A DNA stretch of 64,000 bases, taken from assembly GCF_009617875.1 (NCBI RefSeq), contig NZ_BLAV01000001.1, forward strand, positions 4,216,001 to 4,280,000, written 5' to 3'. Positions 62,942 through 64,000 of this stretch are shown in pieces (position 1 is the first letter of the stretch; each line of letters starts with the position of its first letter). Under the pieces are notes generated by a model, which saw only the letters and a list, made by a program, of their open reading frames with translations, was not told the origin of the DNA and searched no databases. Position numbers and translations under genes: made by a program. The stretch comes from Prolixibacter sp. NT017 (GTDB taxonomy: Bacteria > Bacteroidota > Bacteroidia > Bacteroidales > Prolixibacteraceae).

Positions 62942-63931
62942 TTATGAAAGCTCCAACATCCGCAGAATGGGCGCTTTGGCTTTTTCGATGGTGTCAGCAT
63001 CCAGGTTAATTTCCGGACGCTCGTGTTTCAGCGCGAGGTACAGCTTCTGAACCGTATTCAGCTTCATGTAAGTACAATCGTTGCAACCACACGTCGAGTC
63101 GATGGATGGAGCCGGGATGAACACCTTATCGGGACAAGCTTTTTGCATCTGGTGCAGAATTCCGCTTTCGGTGGCGACAATAAACTTTTTAGACTCGTGC
63201 TGCTGAACGTAATTGAGTAGTGCCGTTGTTGAACCTACGTATTTGGCCACCATCAACACCGGTTTTTCACATTCGGGATGGGCGATAAACTCTGCGTCCG
63301 GATTTTCATCCATCAACTCCAGAATCCGCTCCAGCGAATACTTTTCATGGACCATGCAGGCTCCGTCCCACAATACCATGTCACGTCCGGTTTGCGAGTT
63401 GAGGTAATTACCCAGGTTTTTGTCCGGGGCAAAAATCAGTTTCGCATCTTCCGGGAACGAATCGACAATCTTCTTCGCGTTCGAGGAAGTAACAATCACA
63501 TCGGAGAGTGTTTTGATGTCGGCCGTACAGTTAATGTACGAAATCACTTTATGGCCCGGATGCTCGGCCTTGAATTTGGCGAAAGCCTCTTTGGGCGCCG
63601 ATTCGGCCAGCGAACAACCGGCTTTCAGGTCCGGGATGATTACTTTCTTATCAGGATTCAGGATTTTGGCCGTTTCGGCCATGAAATGAACGCCCAGGAA
63701 AACAATAACATCAGCGTCAGTCTCCTGTGCTTTTCTGGCTAATGCCAATGAATCGCCCAAAAAATCGGAAATATCCTGTAACTCAGGAGTGATATAGAAA
63801 TGTCCCAGAATGACTGCATTCTTTTCCCGCTTCAATCGCTGAATCTCTTCAACCAGGTTGACCTGCGGGGAAACAGGTTCGTCGATGAACCCTTTATCCT
63901 CCAGCATTCGCCGGATTGCTACTTCTTCCAT
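62942..63931 (-). CDS. nadA: Quinolinate synthase NadA
   Basis: A 329-residue iron-sulfur enzyme that joins iminoaspartate and dihydroxyacetone phosphate to quinolinate in NAD synthesis. I start at the ATG at 63931 ([14 protein letters not shown]); the longer frame would add twenty poorly conserved residues. Cluster ligands lie in KAGCSLAES (Cys106), WDGACMVHE (Cys192) and CGCNDC (Cys281-286 region). Other markers are [16 protein letters not shown] and HPECEKPV. No nadB or nadC is visible; they may lie beyond the end of the window. The hairpin array lies just after its stop. Confidence 0.95.
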   Translation of the reverse strand: MEEVAIRRMLEDKGFIDEPVSPQVNLVEEIQRLKREKNAVILGHFYITPELQDISDFLGDSLALARKAQETDADVIVFLGVHFMAETAKILNPDKKVIIPDLKAGCSLAESAPKEAFAKFKAEHPGHKVISYINCTADIKTLSDVIVTSSNAKKIVDSFPEDAKLIFAPDKNLGNYLNSQTGRDMVLWDGACMVHEKYSLERILELMDENPDAEFIAHPECEKPVLMVAKYVGSTTALLNYVQQHESKKFIVATESGILHQMQKACPDKVFIPAPSIDSTCGCNDCTYMKLNTVQKLYLALKHERPEINLDADTIEKAKAPILRMLELS

Positions 63932-64000
63932 TCCTCTCTCAATCTTTAAACGGTTATGTTCGGATGCCACGAGGCAAAATAACGGAGGCAAAGGTAAGAA

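Noticed and set aside
63932..63991. Upstream start of nadA
   Set aside because: Adds about twenty residues unlike NadA; the ATG at 63931 is preferred, though the longer form cannot be fully excluded.
1..64000. tRNA or rRNA genes, insertion sequences, integrases or prophage
   Set aside because: I looked for their hallmarks and found none; the only sign of transfer is the composition of the TAC operon.

Overview
The window comes from a chromosome of the phylum Bacteroidota, most likely the Bacteroidales/Marinilabiliales side. The signs are a DUF6261 gene, several promoters with the TAnnTTTG -7 box, few strong Shine-Dalgarno sites, a beta-mannan gene set of the Bacteroides type, a DUF4421 protein, and many hairpin-rich intergenic repeats. 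It is mostly ordinary core genome with a few accessory islands. I see no rRNA, tRNA, CRISPR array, transposase or integrase.

Layout. 1-2.8 kb: two small genes (a glycine-zipper protein and DUF6261) bracketed by two near-identical 194-bp non-coding repeats, then a GC-rich, hairpin-rich block. 2.8-9.3 kb: a GNAT-like enzyme, glutathione peroxidase, the lipA-lipB lipoate pair, a POT peptide transporter and an outer-membrane protein. 9.4-13.9 kb: the translation cluster rplM-rpsI-rpsB-tsf, followed by pyrH and frr, with structured leaders before rplM and rpsB. 13.9-26.9 kb: BtpA-family protein, periplasmic thioredoxin, DUF4421, SPOR lipoprotein, Tat-type aldo/keto reductase, a 7TMR-DISM histidine kinase, the rbfA-methyltransferase-LolE-like group, a GntR regulator, a YqaA protein, a reductase and a YeeE transporter. 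27-30.4 kb: a 21-bp tandem repeat and a large propeller-phosphoesterase lipoprotein.

30.4-36.3 kb is the main accessory region. A visibly AT-rich three-gene operon (RelE/HigB-like toxin, HTH antitoxin with a C-terminal extension, SecB-like chaperone) has the gene order of toxin-antitoxin-chaperone (TAC) modules. Next to it lie a gene remnant, a small membrane protein, and a membrane acyltransferase fused to ankyrin repeats. The last is transcribed divergently from a membrane-anchored AraC/TolB-like/TPR regulator.

36.3-64 kb: MarC, a GH92 mannosidase, trpS, a DUF2459 protein, a MaoC hydratase, an AI-2E transporter and a sodium symporter. Then comes a beta-mannan module (symporter, GH130 phosphorylase, sugar 2-epimerase) with a divergent AraC regulator, and a complete mrpABCDEFG Na+/H+ antiporter operon. 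The window ends with a hybrid histidine kinase, a PagL-like protein, DUF2797, DUF3667, ilvE, a 41-bp hairpin tandem array and nadA.

Best candidates for a second look: the TAC operon, the acyltransferase-ankyrin/regulator pair, the 41-bp hairpin array, and the rplM and rpsB leaders.
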